DNA of 64,000 nucleotides from CAVROT01 sp963722905 (GCA_963722905.1 CAVROT010000004.1:310001-374000), one strand, 5' to 3'. Shown: positions 8,725 to 19,824, counted from the first letter of the stretch. Numbers and translations are program-made. The notes: generated by a model from the letters alone, not told the origin.

Positions 8725-10098
8725 ATGTTCCTATCCGTCTTCGACATGTTCAAGGTCGGCATCGGTCCGTCGTCGTCGCACACGATGGGGCCGATGGTCG
8801 CGGCCGCGCGGTTCCTCGACCATCTGCGCGCCCTGCCCTTCAGGCCCTTCGGCCTGCGCGCGTCGCTGCACGGATCCCTGGCCTTCACCGGGGTCGGACA
8901 TGCCACGGACCGGGCGGTGATCCTGGGCCTCGACGGCGCCACCCCCGAGGCGTGGGACGCCGGCGCCGCCGAGTCCGCGCTGGCTCGCATCGCGGCAACC
9001 GGCCGCGTCGCGCCTCCCGGCCTGCCCGAACTGTCCTTCGCCCCGGCGACCGACCTGCGCTTCGACTACGACCGCCCGCTGCCGGGCCACGCCAACGGCA
9101 TGATCCTGACCGCCACGGACGCCGAGGGCGACACCATCGCCGAGACGACCTACTATTCGGTGGGCGGCGGCTTCGTCGTCACCGCGGCCGAACTGGCGGC
9201 CGGAACGGGCGCCGATTCCGGGCCGCCGGTGCCCCACCCCTTCCGCAACGCGGCGCAGATGCTCGAGATGTGCGCCGCGACCGACCTGAGCATCGCCGCC
9301 CTGACGCGCGCCAACGAACTGACCCGCCGCGATGCCGCGGCGCTGGACCGGGGCCTCGCGCGGATCTGGCAGGTGATGACCGATTGCATCGACCGGGGGC
9401 TCGCGACCTCTGGGACCCTGCCCGGCGGTCTGAACGTGCGGCGCCGTGCGGCCGCGATCCACACGGCGCTGCTGTCGGAACGCGGGTTCAACCGCCCCGC
9501 CCCGCACACCGTCAACGACTGGACCGCCGCCTACGCCATGGCCGTCAACGAGGAGAATGCCGCCGGCGGCCAGGTCGTCACCGCCCCCACCAACGGCGCC
9601 GCCGGCGTGGTGCCCGCGACCCTCCGATACTGGCTGGACCACGTGCCCGACGCCCTGCCCTCGCGCGTGCCCGAGTTCCTGCTGACGGCGGCGGCCATCG
9701 GCGGCATCGTCAAGACGAATGCCAGCATTTCGGGCGCCGAATGCGGCTGTCAGGCCGAAGTGGGCAGCGCCGCCGCCATGGCCGCCGCCGGCCTATGCGC
9801 CGTCCTGGGCGGCTCGCCTCCCCAGGTCGAGAACGCGGCCGAGATCGCGCTGGAGCACCACCTGGGCATGACCTGCGACCCGGTGCGCGGCCTGGTGCAG
9901 GTGCCCTGCATCGAACGCAACGGACTGGGCGCCATCAAGGCGGTGGCGGCCGCGTCGCTGGCACTGCGCGGCGACGGCAGCCACCTCGTCCCCCTCGACG
10001 CCGCAATCGAGACGATGCGCCAGACGGGGCGCGACATGCACGAGAAGTACAAGGAGACTTCACTGGGGGGTCTGGCCGTGAACGTGCCCAACTGCTGA
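8725..10098 (+). CDS. sdaA: L-serine ammonia-lyase, iron-sulfur dependent
   Basis: A 457-residue single-chain L-serine dehydratase converting L-serine to pyruvate and ammonia with a [4Fe-4S] cluster. It starts with the beta-domain signature SVFDMFKVGIGPSSSHTMGP and carries the alpha-domain cysteine motif SGAECGCQAEVG plus a further conserved Cys in MTCDPVRGLVQVPC. The ATG at 8725 is where homology begins; AGGGG lies nine bases upstream. The frame runs open further upstream but that part is unlike the family. The following thiamine pyrophosphokinase gene is convergent. Confidence 0.95.
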   Translation: MFLSVFDMFKVGIGPSSSHTMGPMVAAARFLDHLRALPFRPFGLRASLHGSLAFTGVGHATDRAVILGLDGATPEAWDAGAAESALARIAATGRVAPPGLPELSFAPATDLRFDYDRPLPGHANGMILTATDAEGDTIAETTYYSVGGGFVVTAAELAAGTGADSGPPVPHPFRNAAQMLEMCAATDLSIAALTRANELTRRDAAALDRGLARIWQVMTDCIDRGLATSGTLPGGLNVRRRAAAIHTALLSERGFNRPAPHTVNDWTAAYAMAVNEENAAGGQVVTAPTNGAAGVVPATLRYWLDHVPDALPSRVPEFLLTAAAIGGIVKTNASISGAECGCQAEVGSAAAMAAAGLCAVLGGSPPQVENAAEIALEHHLGMTCDPVRGLVQVPCIERNGLGAIKAVAAASLALRGDGSHLVPLDAAIETMRQTGRDMHEKYKETSLGGLAVNVPNC

Positions 10099-10150
10099 GC
10101 GTCGCGGCCCGGACCGGCATTGCGGTTCGACACGGCGGCAAGCCCCGCGA

Positions 10151-10804
10151 TCAGAGGGCCTGCCGATCCAGCACCGCCGCCAGCGCGCGCCGCGCCACGA
10201 TGACCAGCGTGCCGGGCCGGTCCAGCACGATCCGTACCGGCCCCGCTACGCGGTTCGACGTGCCGATGCGGCCCATGGGGTCCAACGCCAGCCCCTCGAT
10301 GGGCCATTCCAGCCCCTCCGACCGGCCCGAGGTCGGCGCCAGCGGAAAGAGCGACAACCGGCTGCCCACTTCCGGCGACATCGCGACCCCCGCGCCGCAG
10401 TGGAAAATCACGTCGCTCCCGTCGATCAGCACGCAGTCGTGGTCAGACCGGACCAGCGCCGACAAGGCCGCCAGCGTGTGATCGCTCCGCCCCCCGGTAA
10501 AGCCGACGCCGATCACGAAGGGCGCGTCCACGGCCGCCAGACACTTCTCGAAATCCGTGGTCTCCTGGTCCGCGATGCGGTGAAGCCGTGCGGGCGGCAC
10601 CGCGGCCCGGGTCGCGCCGTCAAGGGAGTCGCAGTCGCCCACCACCGCGTCGGGCATCAGCCCGGCATCCAGCACCGCCCGTGCGCCCCCGTCCGCCGCG
10701 ACGATGCGGGGCGCGACGGCGATGGCGGCAGAGAGGTCGGCGGCGGCGACCGGCCCATTCCCGACCAGCGTCACCGGCACGTCGCCATGGGAGAAAAGCC
10801 TCAC
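10151..10804 (-). CDS. Thiamine pyrophosphokinase
   Basis: A 217-residue enzyme transferring pyrophosphate from ATP to thiamine to make thiamine diphosphate. Conserved elements are visible in order: AADGGARAVLDAG, GDCDSLDG, QETTDFEKCL and GFTGGRSDHTLA, with the small C-terminal binding domain following. No ATG fits; the GTG at 10804 gives the usual family length with G-rich sequence just upstream. Upstream in the same frame the translation is Arg/Gly/Ala-rich and unlike any protein. Confidence 0.85.
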   Translation of the reverse strand: MRLFSHGDVPVTLVGNGPVAAADLSAAIAVAPRIVAADGGARAVLDAGLMPDAVVGDCDSLDGATRAAVPPARLHRIADQETTDFEKCLAAVDAPFVIGVGFTGGRSDHTLAALSALVRSDHDCVLIDGSDVIFHCGAGVAMSPEVGSRLSLFPLAPTSGRSEGLEWPIEGLALDPMGRIGTSNRVAGPVRIVLDRPGTLVIVARRALAAVLDRQAL

Positions 10805-10994
10805 GCCCCCGACCGACCCCGGCCGGCAGCCCCCAGGTGCCGGACCGCACGGCAACACCCGTCGCGGACCGTCTGCGGGGCAGCGCCGGACACCCGGGGG
10901 GCGCGCCGACCGTGCCCCGACTGCCAGACCCGGCCGCCGGACACACCTCGCACCCGCACCTCCGCGCGCGGCGACCGCGACGCTCCCGCCTGCC

Positions 10995-11222
10995 TCAGCC
11001 CTCGGGCGGCACGTCCGGGTCGGCTTGGCCGATCCCGAGGAAGATCCGCCGGCAGGGGATCGCCCAGACGATGCCAAGGACGATGTAGACGACGAACTCC
11101 ACCCACACCGGCGGACGGCCCAGCCATGTCACCACGCTGGATGCGACGACGATATAGGCCGGCAGCCCCAAGATGAGGATCGCCAACGCCAATCGCTTGC
11201 GCGCCCGGTAGCTCATGGCCAT
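10995..11222 (-). CDS. DUF2842 small membrane protein
   Basis: A 75-residue protein with two hydrophobic helices (LALAILILGLPAYIVVAS and FVVYIVLGIVWAIP) and the ending GIGQADPD typical of DUF2842, a small inner-membrane family widespread in alphaproteobacteria with no known role. The ATG at 11222 is preceded by GAGGG about five bases upstream. An in-frame GTG twelve bases earlier is less likely. It lies on the same strand as purA, whose stop is about 90 bp away. Confidence 0.8.
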   Translation of the reverse strand: MAMSYRARKRLALAILILGLPAYIVVASSVVTWLGRPPVWVEFVVYIVLGIVWAIPCRRIFLGIGQADPDVPPEG

Positions 11223-11311
11223 GTTCACCCTCACGTTTCACGTCCCGCCGCCAACAGATATGCGACCGGCGCGACCGTTGCGACCCGGCGGGGCCGATTG
11301 TCGCGGTGGCT

Positions 11312-12607
<1,296 letters not shown>

Positions 12608-12682
12608 GCGGATGATCTCCTGCCGTATTGCTGCCGCCCCGTGCTTATCCGGCGCCGCCCGCTCGCGAAACCGCAAAGCCGG

Positions 12683-13039
12683 TCAGGACATGCGTCCGCC
12701 CAGCGGCACGTCGCGGTCGGGTGCCAGCAGGACGATGCCGCCATCCTCATCCGGCACGCCCAGCACCAGCACCTCGGACCGCACCGGCCCGATCTGGCGC
12801 GGCGGAAAATTCACCACCGCCATCACCAGCCGCCCCGGAAGCGCGGCGAGGTCGTAATTGTCGACGATCTGGGCCGAGCTGCGCTTTTCGCCGAGCTCCG
12901 GTCCGAAGTCGATCCAGAGCTTCACCGCCGGGCGCCGCGCCTCGGGGAACGGCTCGGCCCGGGCGATGCGCCCGACGCGAATGTCCAGCCGGTCGAAATC
13001 CTCGATGGTGGCCCCGTCGGGCGCGGCGGCGTCGCTCAT
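12683..13039 (-). CDS. csaA: tRNA-binding OB-fold protein, CsaA-like
   Basis: A 118-residue single-domain OB-fold protein matching the tRNA-binding (EMAP/CsaA) family: FDRLDIRVGRI near the start, then KLWIDFGPELGEKRSSAQI and VVNFPPRQIG. CsaA proteins were proposed to have chaperone or tRNA-binding activity; the cellular role is not settled. The ATG overlaps the proC stop codon (ATGA), so it is translated from the proC transcript. Confidence 0.85.
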   Translation of the reverse strand: MSDAAAPDGATIEDFDRLDIRVGRIARAEPFPEARRPAVKLWIDFGPELGEKRSSAQIVDNYDLAALPGRLVMAVVNFPPRQIGPVRSEVLVLGVPDEDGGIVLLAPDRDVPLGGRMS

Positions 13040-13842
13040 GTCGACAGCGCCCGCGAACGCGCGGCGGCGGCGGCGACGGCGCGCCGCATCAGCGGCGGCA
13101 GGCCCGTGGCGTCGTCCATCAACACCTCCAGTGCCGCCGCCGTCGTCCCCTGCGGCGACGTCACGTCGCGTCGCAGTTGCGCGGGGTCGGCGCCCGCCTC
13201 GGCCAGCCGCGCGGCGCCCGAAACCGTCGCGCGGGCCAGCGTCAGAGCCAGATCCGGCGGCAACCCCTCGGCCGCACCGGCCGCCGCCAGCGCCTCGATC
13301 ATGTGGAAGACGTAGGCCGGGCCCGACCCCGACACGCCCGTCACCGCGTCCATCAGCGCCTCGTCCTCCAGCCGCACCACCTGCCCCACGGCGCCCATCA
13401 AGGCCTCGGCCAGCGGCATCGCGTCCGCCACTGCGGCGTTGCCCACGATGGCGGTGATGCCGCACCCGATGGCCGCCGGCGTATTGGGCATCGCGCGCAC
13501 GACGGGCGTGCCGGCACCGAAGGCCGCCTCGAACGTCGCGATCGGCGTGCCGGCAGCGACCGACAGCACGACCGTCGCGCCGCCGCCGAAGCGCGCCGCA
13601 TCGGGCAGCGCCGCCGCCATCGCCTGAGGCTTCACGGCGATCAGCAAGAGGCCCGGCGCATCGGGCAACCGGCCATTAAGGTTAACGTCCACGTCCCCCA
13701 GCCAGTCGCCCGGCGCCGGGTCCACGACATGGACTGCGCCGGGCGGAAACCCGTCAGCCAGCCACCCGCGCAGCAGCGCCGAGCCCATGCGTCCGCATCC
13801 CACGATCACGAGGCCGCGGTCGCGAAGCCCGTCCATGTCCAT
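13036..13842 (-). CDS. proC: Pyrroline-5-carboxylate reductase
   Basis: A 268-residue enzyme reducing pyrroline-5-carboxylate to proline with NAD(P)H. The dinucleotide motif GCGRMGSALLRGW near residue 15, the PNTPAAIG segment and the C-terminal signature VSGSGPAYVFHMIEA are visible. The ATG at 13842 has GGGGA upstream; a second ATG six bases on is possible. It is coupled to csaA downstream. The 74-bp spacer to ybjN carries one copy of a repeated terminator-like element. Confidence 0.95.
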   Translation of the reverse strand: MDMDGLRDRGLVIVGCGRMGSALLRGWLADGFPPGAVHVVDPAPGDWLGDVDVNLNGRLPDAPGLLLIAVKPQAMAAALPDAARFGGGATVVLSVAAGTPIATFEAAFGAGTPVVRAMPNTPAAIGCGITAIVGNAAVADAMPLAEALMGAVGQVVRLEDEALMDAVTGVSGSGPAYVFHMIEALAAAGAAEGLPPDLALTLARATVSGAARLAEAGADPAQLRRDVTSPQGTTAAALEVLMDDATGLPPLMRRAVAAAAARSRALST

Positions 13843-13857
13843 CGCGTCCCCACCTGG

Positions 13858-13891
13858 GTTTGAAAGTATCCCCGCCGGAGGCTCCGCCCCG
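13858..13891 (-). repeat. Repeated 3'-end element, copy 1 of 3
   Basis: This copy sits just past the ybjN stop codon. Read on the minus strand it contains GCCTCCGGCGGGGATACTTTC. It is nearly the same as elements at 26637-26672 and 32394-32430, each also just downstream of a minus-strand gene. The shared core is CTCC-GGCG-GGAG-TATTTT, a short hairpin plus T-run, so these may be dispersed terminators. This copy is the least perfect. Confidence 0.6.
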
Positions 13892-13916
13892 TGCGGCCCG
13901 CGCCGGCGGTGCGGTC

Positions 13917-14420
13917 TCAGGCGCGCCCGTAGGCTTCCGCGATAGCGATCTTCATCGCGTCCTCGGGATCGCGGTCGGCCCAGCAGACCAGCTGGAAGGC
14001 CGGATAGAACCGTTCCGAGGCGGCGACGGCCGCGACGATCATCCGGTCGATCTGGTCCGCGCCGGCCGCCTGCTCGCGCCCCAGCACCAGGCCGTAGCGG
14101 TAGACCATCAGGTTCTGCGCCGCCCAGAAGGTGAAGGCGCCCGCCCAGATATGATCGTTGGCGGCGTTCAGCAGCTCGAAGAGCGCCGGGATCCGCAACT
14201 CGGGCGGCTCCATCTCGAAGGTCGAGATCAGGCGCAACGTGTCGTCGCGCGCCGACCAGGCCAGCGTCAGCGAATAGGTCCGCCACTGCCCTTCCACCGT
14301 CATCGCGATCTGGTCCTCGGCGACGCGGTCGAAGTCCCAGTCGCGGCGCGCGGCCAGATCCTCGACAATGTCGATGGGGTCGAGGGCGTCCGAGTGGAAG
14401 TGCTGCTCGATGAGGGACAT
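13917..14420 (-). CDS. YbjN domain-containing protein
   Basis: A 167-residue acidic protein of the YbjN family (fold related to type III secretion chaperones), recognised by the pattern IVEDLAARRDWDFDRVAEDQI at the N-terminus and the conserved AANDHIWAGAF and NLMVYRYGLVL segments. Members are soluble and linked to stress responses; the biochemical role is unknown. Start ATG at 14420. Same strand as proC but separated by a terminator-like repeat, so probably its own transcript. Confidence 0.8.
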   Translation of the reverse strand: MSLIEQHFHSDALDPIDIVEDLAARRDWDFDRVAEDQIAMTVEGQWRTYSLTLAWSARDDTLRLISTFEMEPPELRIPALFELLNAANDHIWAGAFTFWAAQNLMVYRYGLVLGREQAAGADQIDRMIVAAVAASERFYPAFQLVCWADRDPEDAMKIAIAEAYGRA

Positions 14421-14615
14421 GGTCGGCCTCACTCTCGTTGTTGCCGCCGCGGGCCCTCCCACGGCTGGGTGCCTGATCAAGGTCCAGAGTTGATCCCCGG
14501 ATCCCCTGCCAGATATGGTGTGGCATGGTGACAGGGCTGTAAAGCTTTATCTGGCCATCGGCGCAGCATGCAGTGGATGGCGCTCAGGCGGCCGCAAGAT
14601 GCGTCCGGGCCGACA

Positions 14616-15221
14616 TCAGAACGACCGGCGCGCCCGCAGAGCCGCCGTGATCGTGCCCTCGTCGAGGTAGTCCAGTTCGCCACCGACCGGAACGCCCTGC
14701 GCCAGGCTGGTAACGGACACGTCCGGCGCGGTATCGGCGACGCGATCCGCTATGTAGTGGGCAGTGGTCTGGCCGTCGACGGTCGCCGCAAGCGCCAGGA
14801 TCACCTCGCGCACGCCCTCCTCGGCCAGCCGGTCCAGCAGGCGGGGTATCCGCAGCGCCTCAGGCCCCACGGCGTCGAGCGCCGACAGGGTGCCGCCCAG
14901 CACGTGATAGCGACCGCGGAACACCGACGCCCGTTCCATCGCCCAAAGGTCGGCGACGTCCTCGACCACGCAGATCTCGCCGGTGGCGCGCTTCTCGGAC
15001 AGGCAGATGTCGCAGCGGTCGGTCGTGCCGATGTTGCCGCAGGTCAGGCATTCGCGGGCCGATGCCGCGACCTCCGCCATCGCTTCGGCCAGCGGACCCA
15101 TCAGGGCGGCGCGCCTCTTGACGAGATGAAGCACGGCACGACGGGCCGAACGCGGACCCAGCCCCGGCAGGCGCGCCATGAGCCCGATCAGCGCCTCGAG
15201 GTCGGCCGCGGGGCGGCTCAT
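14616..15221 (-). CDS. recR: Recombination mediator protein RecR
   Basis: A 201-residue protein of the RecFOR pathway, which loads RecA on single-stranded gaps. It shows the helix-hairpin-helix region (LPGLGPRSARRAVLHL), the four-cysteine zinc finger (CLTCG and CDIC), the Toprim domain starting at ICVVEDVADLWA and the C-terminal segment VPVGGELDYLDEGT. No strong Shine-Dalgarno is visible before the ATG, in line with reading from the ybaB transcript 36 bp upstream. The usual neighbour dnaX is not here. Confidence 0.96.
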   Translation of the reverse strand: MSRPAADLEALIGLMARLPGLGPRSARRAVLHLVKRRAALMGPLAEAMAEVAASARECLTCGNIGTTDRCDICLSEKRATGEICVVEDVADLWAMERASVFRGRYHVLGGTLSALDAVGPEALRIPRLLDRLAEEGVREVILALAATVDGQTTAHYIADRVADTAPDVSVTSLAQGVPVGGELDYLDEGTITAALRARRSF

Positions 15222-15257
15222 GGCCGTGTCACGCGCGTTCGGGTGTCGCGGCCGCGG

Positions 15258-15602
15258 TCAGAACGGCAGCTTGAGGCCGGGCGGCAAGCCCATGCCGTCG
15301 GTGAGGCCCTGCATCTTCTCGCGGCTCCGCTCGGCCGCCCGGGCCTGCGCGTCCTTTACGGCGGCCAGGATAAGGTCCTCCACGACCTCCTTCTCGGACG
15401 CGACGAAGATGGAGGGGTCGATGTCCAGCCCCGTCAGCTCGCCCTTGGCGGTAGCCGTCGCCTTGACCAGGCCCGCGCCGCTTTCGCCGGTGACAGTGAT
15501 CGACGCGAGTTCCTCCTGCATCGTCTCCATCTTGCCCTGCATCTCCTGGGCGGCCTTCATCATCTTGCCCATGTCGCCCAGCCCGCCTAGTCCCTTCAGC
15601 AT
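15258..15602 (-). CDS. ybaB: Nucleoid-associated protein YbaB/EbfC
   Basis: A 114-residue protein matching YbaB/EbfC, a small dimeric DNA-binding nucleoid protein. It starts MLKGLGGLGDMGKMMK, has a helical Gln/Met/Glu-rich segment and the conserved DPSIF and VEDLILAAVKDA portions. It sits immediately upstream of recR, the standard order. In many bacteria dnaX precedes these two; here the gene upstream is divergent and unrelated. A near-match to an SOS box at 15656-15669 has the wrong spacing. Confidence 0.93.
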   Translation of the reverse strand: MLKGLGGLGDMGKMMKAAQEMQGKMETMQEELASITVTGESGAGLVKATATAKGELTGLDIDPSIFVASEKEVVEDLILAAVKDAQARAAERSREKMQGLTDGMGLPPGLKLPF

Positions 15603-15758
15603 CCGTCCGTCCCCCTGTCGTCGGTCGGTTGGAACCTAGGCACGGACCCCGCGGCGAACAAGCGCGAACCGCCGCACGCGCGCGGTGCCGGGGCTTCGCG
15701 CGCATCGCGAACCCTGCTAGCGTCGGGCGCGAACGCCACCCGTCCGCCAGGAGGCCCC

Positions 15759-17721
15759 ATGACACCGACCCTCACCCGCCGCGGCTTCGTCGCGACGTCG
15801 CTGGCCGCCGCCGGCGCGTCCCTGCACCCCTTCAGCGCCCGCGCCCAAGGCGGCCAGGCGCACCTGCGCCTGATGGAGACGACGGATCTGCACGTCCATG
15901 TCTTTCCCTACGACTACTACGCGGACGCGGCCGTCGACGACTTCGGCCTCGCCCGCACCGCCACGCGCATCGCCGAGGTGCGGGCCGAAGCGACCAACGC
16001 CCTGCTGCTGGACAACGGCGACCTCATCCAGGGCAACCCGATGGGCGACTACATGGCCTACGAGAAGGGGCTGGTGGGCGGCAAACGTCCACCCGATGAT
16101 CGCCGCGATGAACGTGCTGGGCTACGACGCCTCGACGCTGGGCAACCACGAGTTCAACTACGGGCTCGACTACCTCATGGACGCCATCGACGACGCCGAC
16201 TTTCCCATCGTGTCGGCCAACGTCGCGCGGCTGCCGCTGGGGGACGACCCGACGCAGGACGACACGCTGGTGCCGCCCTACGTGATCGTGGAGCGCCAGA
16301 TCACCGACGGCGCAGGCGTCGCCGCGCCCATCCGCATCGGGATCATCGGCTTCGTCCCGCCGCAGATCATGACCTGGGACAAGCGCCACCTGGAGGGCCG
16401 CGTCGCCACCCGCGACATCGTCGCGGCGGCGCGCGCCTGGGTGCCGGTCATGCGGGCCGAGGGCGCGGACCTGATCGTCGCGCTCAGCCATTCGGGGATC
16501 GAGGCGCCCTATGCCGAGGGGATGGAGAACGCGTCGCTCTACGTGGCCGAGGTGGACGGCATCGACGTGGTGATGACCGGCCACCACCACCGCCTCTTTC
16601 CCGGCGACGGCTACGCCGGCATCGACGGGGTGGACGCCGCCAAGGGCACGCTGATGGGCAAGCCCGCGGTCATGGCGAACTTCTGGGGCTCGCACATGGG
16701 TCTGATCGATCTGATGCTGGAGCGCGACGGCGACAGCTGGCGCGTCGCCGGCTTCGAGGTCGAGAACCGCCCGATCATGGAGCGGGTCGAGTCCGAGAAG
16801 GTGGCGCTGGTCGAAAGCGACCAGTCCGTTCTGGATGCCGCCCAGACCGAGCATGACGAGACGCTTGCCTACGTGCGCCGGTCCGTCGGCAAGACCTCGG
16901 CACCGCTGTTCTCGTACTTCGCGCAGGTGGCCGACGATCCGTCGGTGCAGATCGTGAGCCAGGCCCAGACCTGGTATATCGAACAGATGATGGCCGGCAC
17001 GGAGAACGAGGGCCTGCCGGTCCTGTCGGCCGCCGCACCCTTCAAGGCGGGCGGTCGCGGCGGCCCCGACTACTACACCGATGTGCCGGCGGGCGACGTG
17101 GCGATCCGCAACGTCGCCGACCTCTACCTCTATCCCAACACGGTCCAGGCGGTGAAGGTCACCGGCGCCGACGTGCGCGAATGGCTGGAGCGCTCGGCCG
17201 GCATGTTCAACCGGATCGAGCCCGGCGCGCAGGACGCGGCGCTCCTGAACCCCGACTTTCCCAGCTACAACTTCGACGTCATCGACGGGGTCGAGTACCG
17301 GATCGACCTGTCGCAGCCCTCGCGCTACGACGGCGACGGCAATCTGGCCGATCCGCAGGCCCACCGCATCGTCGATCTGACCCATGACGGGCAGCCGATC
17401 GACGAGGCAGCCGGTTTCGTCGTCGCCACAAACAACTACCGCGCCGGCGGCGGCGGTAACTTTCCGGGCATCGGCGATGGGTCGGTGATCTTCGTGGGGC
17501 CGGACACGAACCGCGACGTGATCGTCCGCTACATCGTCGAGCAGGGCACCATCGACCCCGCCGCCGACGCCAACTGGTCCTTTGCCGCAATGCCGGGCAC
17601 GACGGTGATCTTCGATTCGGGACCCAGGGCGCGCGACTACGCGGACGCCGTGACCGCCGCCGACATCGAGTACGTCGGCGAGGCCGAAGGCGGCTTCGCC
17701 CGCTTCCGGCTGAACCTCTAG
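15759..17721 (+). pseudogene. Tat-exported 2',3'-cyclic-nucleotide 2'-phosphodiesterase/3'-nucleotidase, one frameshift
   Basis: A metallophosphatase plus 5'-nucleotidase C-terminal domain enzyme of about 653 residues that would release nucleosides in the periplasm. It starts with a twin-arginine signal (TRRGFVATSLAAAGA). Metal-binding motifs include TTDLHVHVFPYDYY, DNGDLIQGNP, GNHEFNYG, SHSGIE and TGHHHRLFPG. The first 108 or so residues (to GLVGG) are in one frame; from NVHPMIAAMN onward the protein continues in another. One extra base in the AAA run at 16083-16085 explains the shift exactly. Everything on either side is well conserved, so the break is recent or a sequencing error. Confidence 0.85.
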
Positions 17722-17878
17722 CGCGTCAGCGAGGCCGGGGTATTCGGAAGGGTCGGGGCTGCTGGATCAGTCCCGGCCCAGCGCGGAGCGCCGCGCGAAG
17801 AAGTGTATCGCACATGACAGGCGGGACGTTCCGCGTTGCTGCGCATCCCGGTGCAATCGTGCCGATTCCGAGGGTTTT

Positions 17879-17954
17879 TGGTGCCCCAAGACGGATTCGA
17901 ACCGCCGACCTACTATTTACGAAACAGTTGCTCTACCGGCTGAGCTATTGGGGC
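17879..17954 (-). tRNA. tRNA-Thr (anticodon CGU)
   Basis: The minus strand folds as a full cloverleaf of 76 bases: acceptor GCCCCAA paired with TTGGGGC, D-arm GCTC/GAGC, anticodon stem ACTGT/ATAGT around loop TTCGTAA, and a T-arm with TTCGAAT in the loop. Anticodon CGU reads ACG (threonine). The 3' CCA is encoded. I saw no integrase or att-like repeat beside it. Confidence 0.96.
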
Positions 17955-18208
17955 TTTCCGTGGCGGGGCAATACGCGGTCCGATCCCGCTTGGCAAGGCG
18001 GCCCGGCGACCTGAGCGCCGGTCGGTCGCATACCACGCCCGCAGGACCGTCCGCCTCTCCGAACCGTCGCGTAATTCGGCCCGGACGCAGGACGCGTGAG
18101 GTCGCTTCGAACGGCGGTCGGCATAGCCGGGCCGGACGTCGGGCGATGTCGCTTGCGGCCTCCTTCCGGTGCCTGCTGCCGACGCCGAACGCCCCCCGAC
18201 GCGTCGCC

Positions 18209-19813
18209 TCAGCGATGCGCGGCGGGGCTGCCGGTGGCCGCGCCGGTCGTCTCGCGCTGCTCAGGCGGAACGATGACCTCGGCCTCGGGAACCGTCGTCG
18301 GCGGGACACGCGTCGGGTCTGCGGCGGCCGGCGACGTGGTCGACACCGGATCGGCTTCGGGAGGGGTCGCCGCGGATGCGTCCGAGGGCGCCGCGGCATG
18401 GGGTTCGGTTCCGACCACATCGACATGCCGGTCCGGCATCTCGCCGACGATCAGCGGCAGCATCTGCGCCGATACGGGAACGGCCGTCACGCCGTCCTCG
18501 GGCTCGCGCCAGGCGAGGGTGTCGAAGGCGCCGCAGTTGCGGCAGATCGGGTGCCAGTCGCCGTGGATGTTGCGGCAGTTGTCGCAGACCCATGCAGGGC
18601 CGCGCGGCACCGACAGTGCCCGCGTCAGCCAGCCGCGGACGACGGCGTCGTTCGCACCTTCGCCCTTCTCTATGGCGGCCATGATCGTGACCGACCGCGC
18701 CGTGGGATGCGACGTCGCCAGATCGCCCAGCGCGCGGCGGGCGGCCGGGAAATCCTCGTTCGCGATCTGCAGCTCGGCCATCAGCATGCGCGTCTCGGGG
18801 TGGTCCTGATGCGACCGTGTCAGCACGCCGAAGCGCCGGATGCGCTGCTGGGGCGACTCGTCGGGCTCGATCCCGGCATAGGCGGCGGCGAGGTCGGGGT
18901 GCGGCTGCACCTCCCAGGCCTTGCGAAGGACGCGGGTCGCATAGCGGTTCTGATTGTTGGCGATGTAGACGCGGGCGGCCATGACGGCGGCGGGGATGAG
19001 GTCGGGCGACAGCCGGTTCGCCTCGATGGCGTTCTCGCGCGCCTCGATGGTGCGGCCGTCCTCGAAGACCTCGCGCGCCTCCGATAGGGCCAGAACCGCG
19101 TCGCGCCGCTTGTAGACGTCGCGCGGCAGGTTGCCGTGCTTCAGCTTGGCGCCCAGAGTGCGGCGCGCGCCGGTCCAGTCCTCCTGCCCGGCCTGAAGCC
19201 GCAGCAGGATGTCCTGCGTCTCGTCATGCTTGGGTTTCAGCGCGAAGGCCTTGTCGGCCAGGGCCAGGGCGGTCGTCGTGTCGCCCTCCTCCAGCTTGTG
19301 CTTGAGGAGGCCGCGCACGCCGACGAAACGGGTGCGGTCATCGGCCAGCAGGCGCTTGTAGACCTCCTCGGACTTGCGCCGGTCGCCCACCATCTCGGCC
19401 GCCTGCGCGGTGACGAGGTCGGTCAACTCGGGCCGCTGAAGGTACTTTTCGGCGCGCGACGCCTTCGACATCGCCTCGCGCCCCTCGCCCGAGGCCAGCG
19501 CCAGCATGCCGTCGGCCAGAGCGCGGTATCCCTTGCGCTCGCGCCGGCGGCTGAAATGGCGCGACAGCGCCGTCTCGTCCCCAAGCAGGAACCGGATCAC
19601 GGCGATCAGGAGCCCCACCGCGAGGATCAGGATCCAGACCGCGAGGATCAGCAGGAGCGCCGCGATGACCGCCTGCAACGGTCCCAGCGTGACTTCGTAT
19701 CCCGCCATCGCGATGCGGATCGTGCCGTCGGCCTGCATCAGCAGCACCGCGCCGTAGGCGGCCGCGGCGACGAGACAGAAGAAGAGGACGATCTTCAGCA
19801 GTGACCAGAGCAT
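18209..19813 (-). CDS. hemY: HemY family membrane TPR protein
   Basis: A 534-residue protein with two N-terminal membrane helices (about residues 5-26 and 43-75), a HemY_N domain, TPR-like helical repeats and, near residue 407, a zinc-ribbon pattern C-x2-C-x11-C-x2-C that begins CDNC and ends CRNC. The last 90 residues are Pro/Thr/Ala-rich and probably disordered. This HemY (not the oxidase of the same name) is encoded with late heme genes and thought to organise heme or membrane enzymes; its activity is unproven. It lies 11 bp downstream of the Mic60 homologue and 240 bp downstream of hemD, clearly one operon. Confidence 0.9.
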   Translation of the reverse strand: MLWSLLKIVLFFCLVAAAAYGAVLLMQADGTIRIAMAGYEVTLGPLQAVIAALLLILAVWILILAVGLLIAVIRFLLGDETALSRHFSRRRERKGYRALADGMLALASGEGREAMSKASRAEKYLQRPELTDLVTAQAAEMVGDRRKSEEVYKRLLADDRTRFVGVRGLLKHKLEEGDTTTALALADKAFALKPKHDETQDILLRLQAGQEDWTGARRTLGAKLKHGNLPRDVYKRRDAVLALSEAREVFEDGRTIEARENAIEANRLSPDLIPAAVMAARVYIANNQNRYATRVLRKAWEVQPHPDLAAAYAGIEPDESPQQRIRRFGVLTRSHQDHPETRMLMAELQIANEDFPAARRALGDLATSHPTARSVTIMAAIEKGEGANDAVVRGWLTRALSVPRGPAWVCDNCRNIHGDWHPICRNCGAFDTLAWREPEDGVTAVPVSAQMLPLIVGEMPDRHVDVVGTEPHAAAPSDASAATPPEADPVSTTSPAAADPTRVPPTTVPEAEVIVPPEQRETTGAATGSPAAHR

Positions 19814-19824
19814 GCGGGACGTCC

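Noticed and set aside
14477..14683. 68-residue minus-strand ORF upstream of ybjN
   Set aside because: It overlaps the recR 3' end in another frame, has no ribosome site and shows no protein-like pattern.
15656..15669. SOS-box-like GAAC...GAAC upstream of ybaB-recR
   Set aside because: The spacer is six bases, not seven, and ybaB-recR is not usually in the LexA regulon.
17722..18208. tRNA-Thr as an integration site
   Set aside because: No integrase, no repeat of the tRNA 3' end and no composition shift were found nearby; flanking genes are ordinary chromosomal ones.
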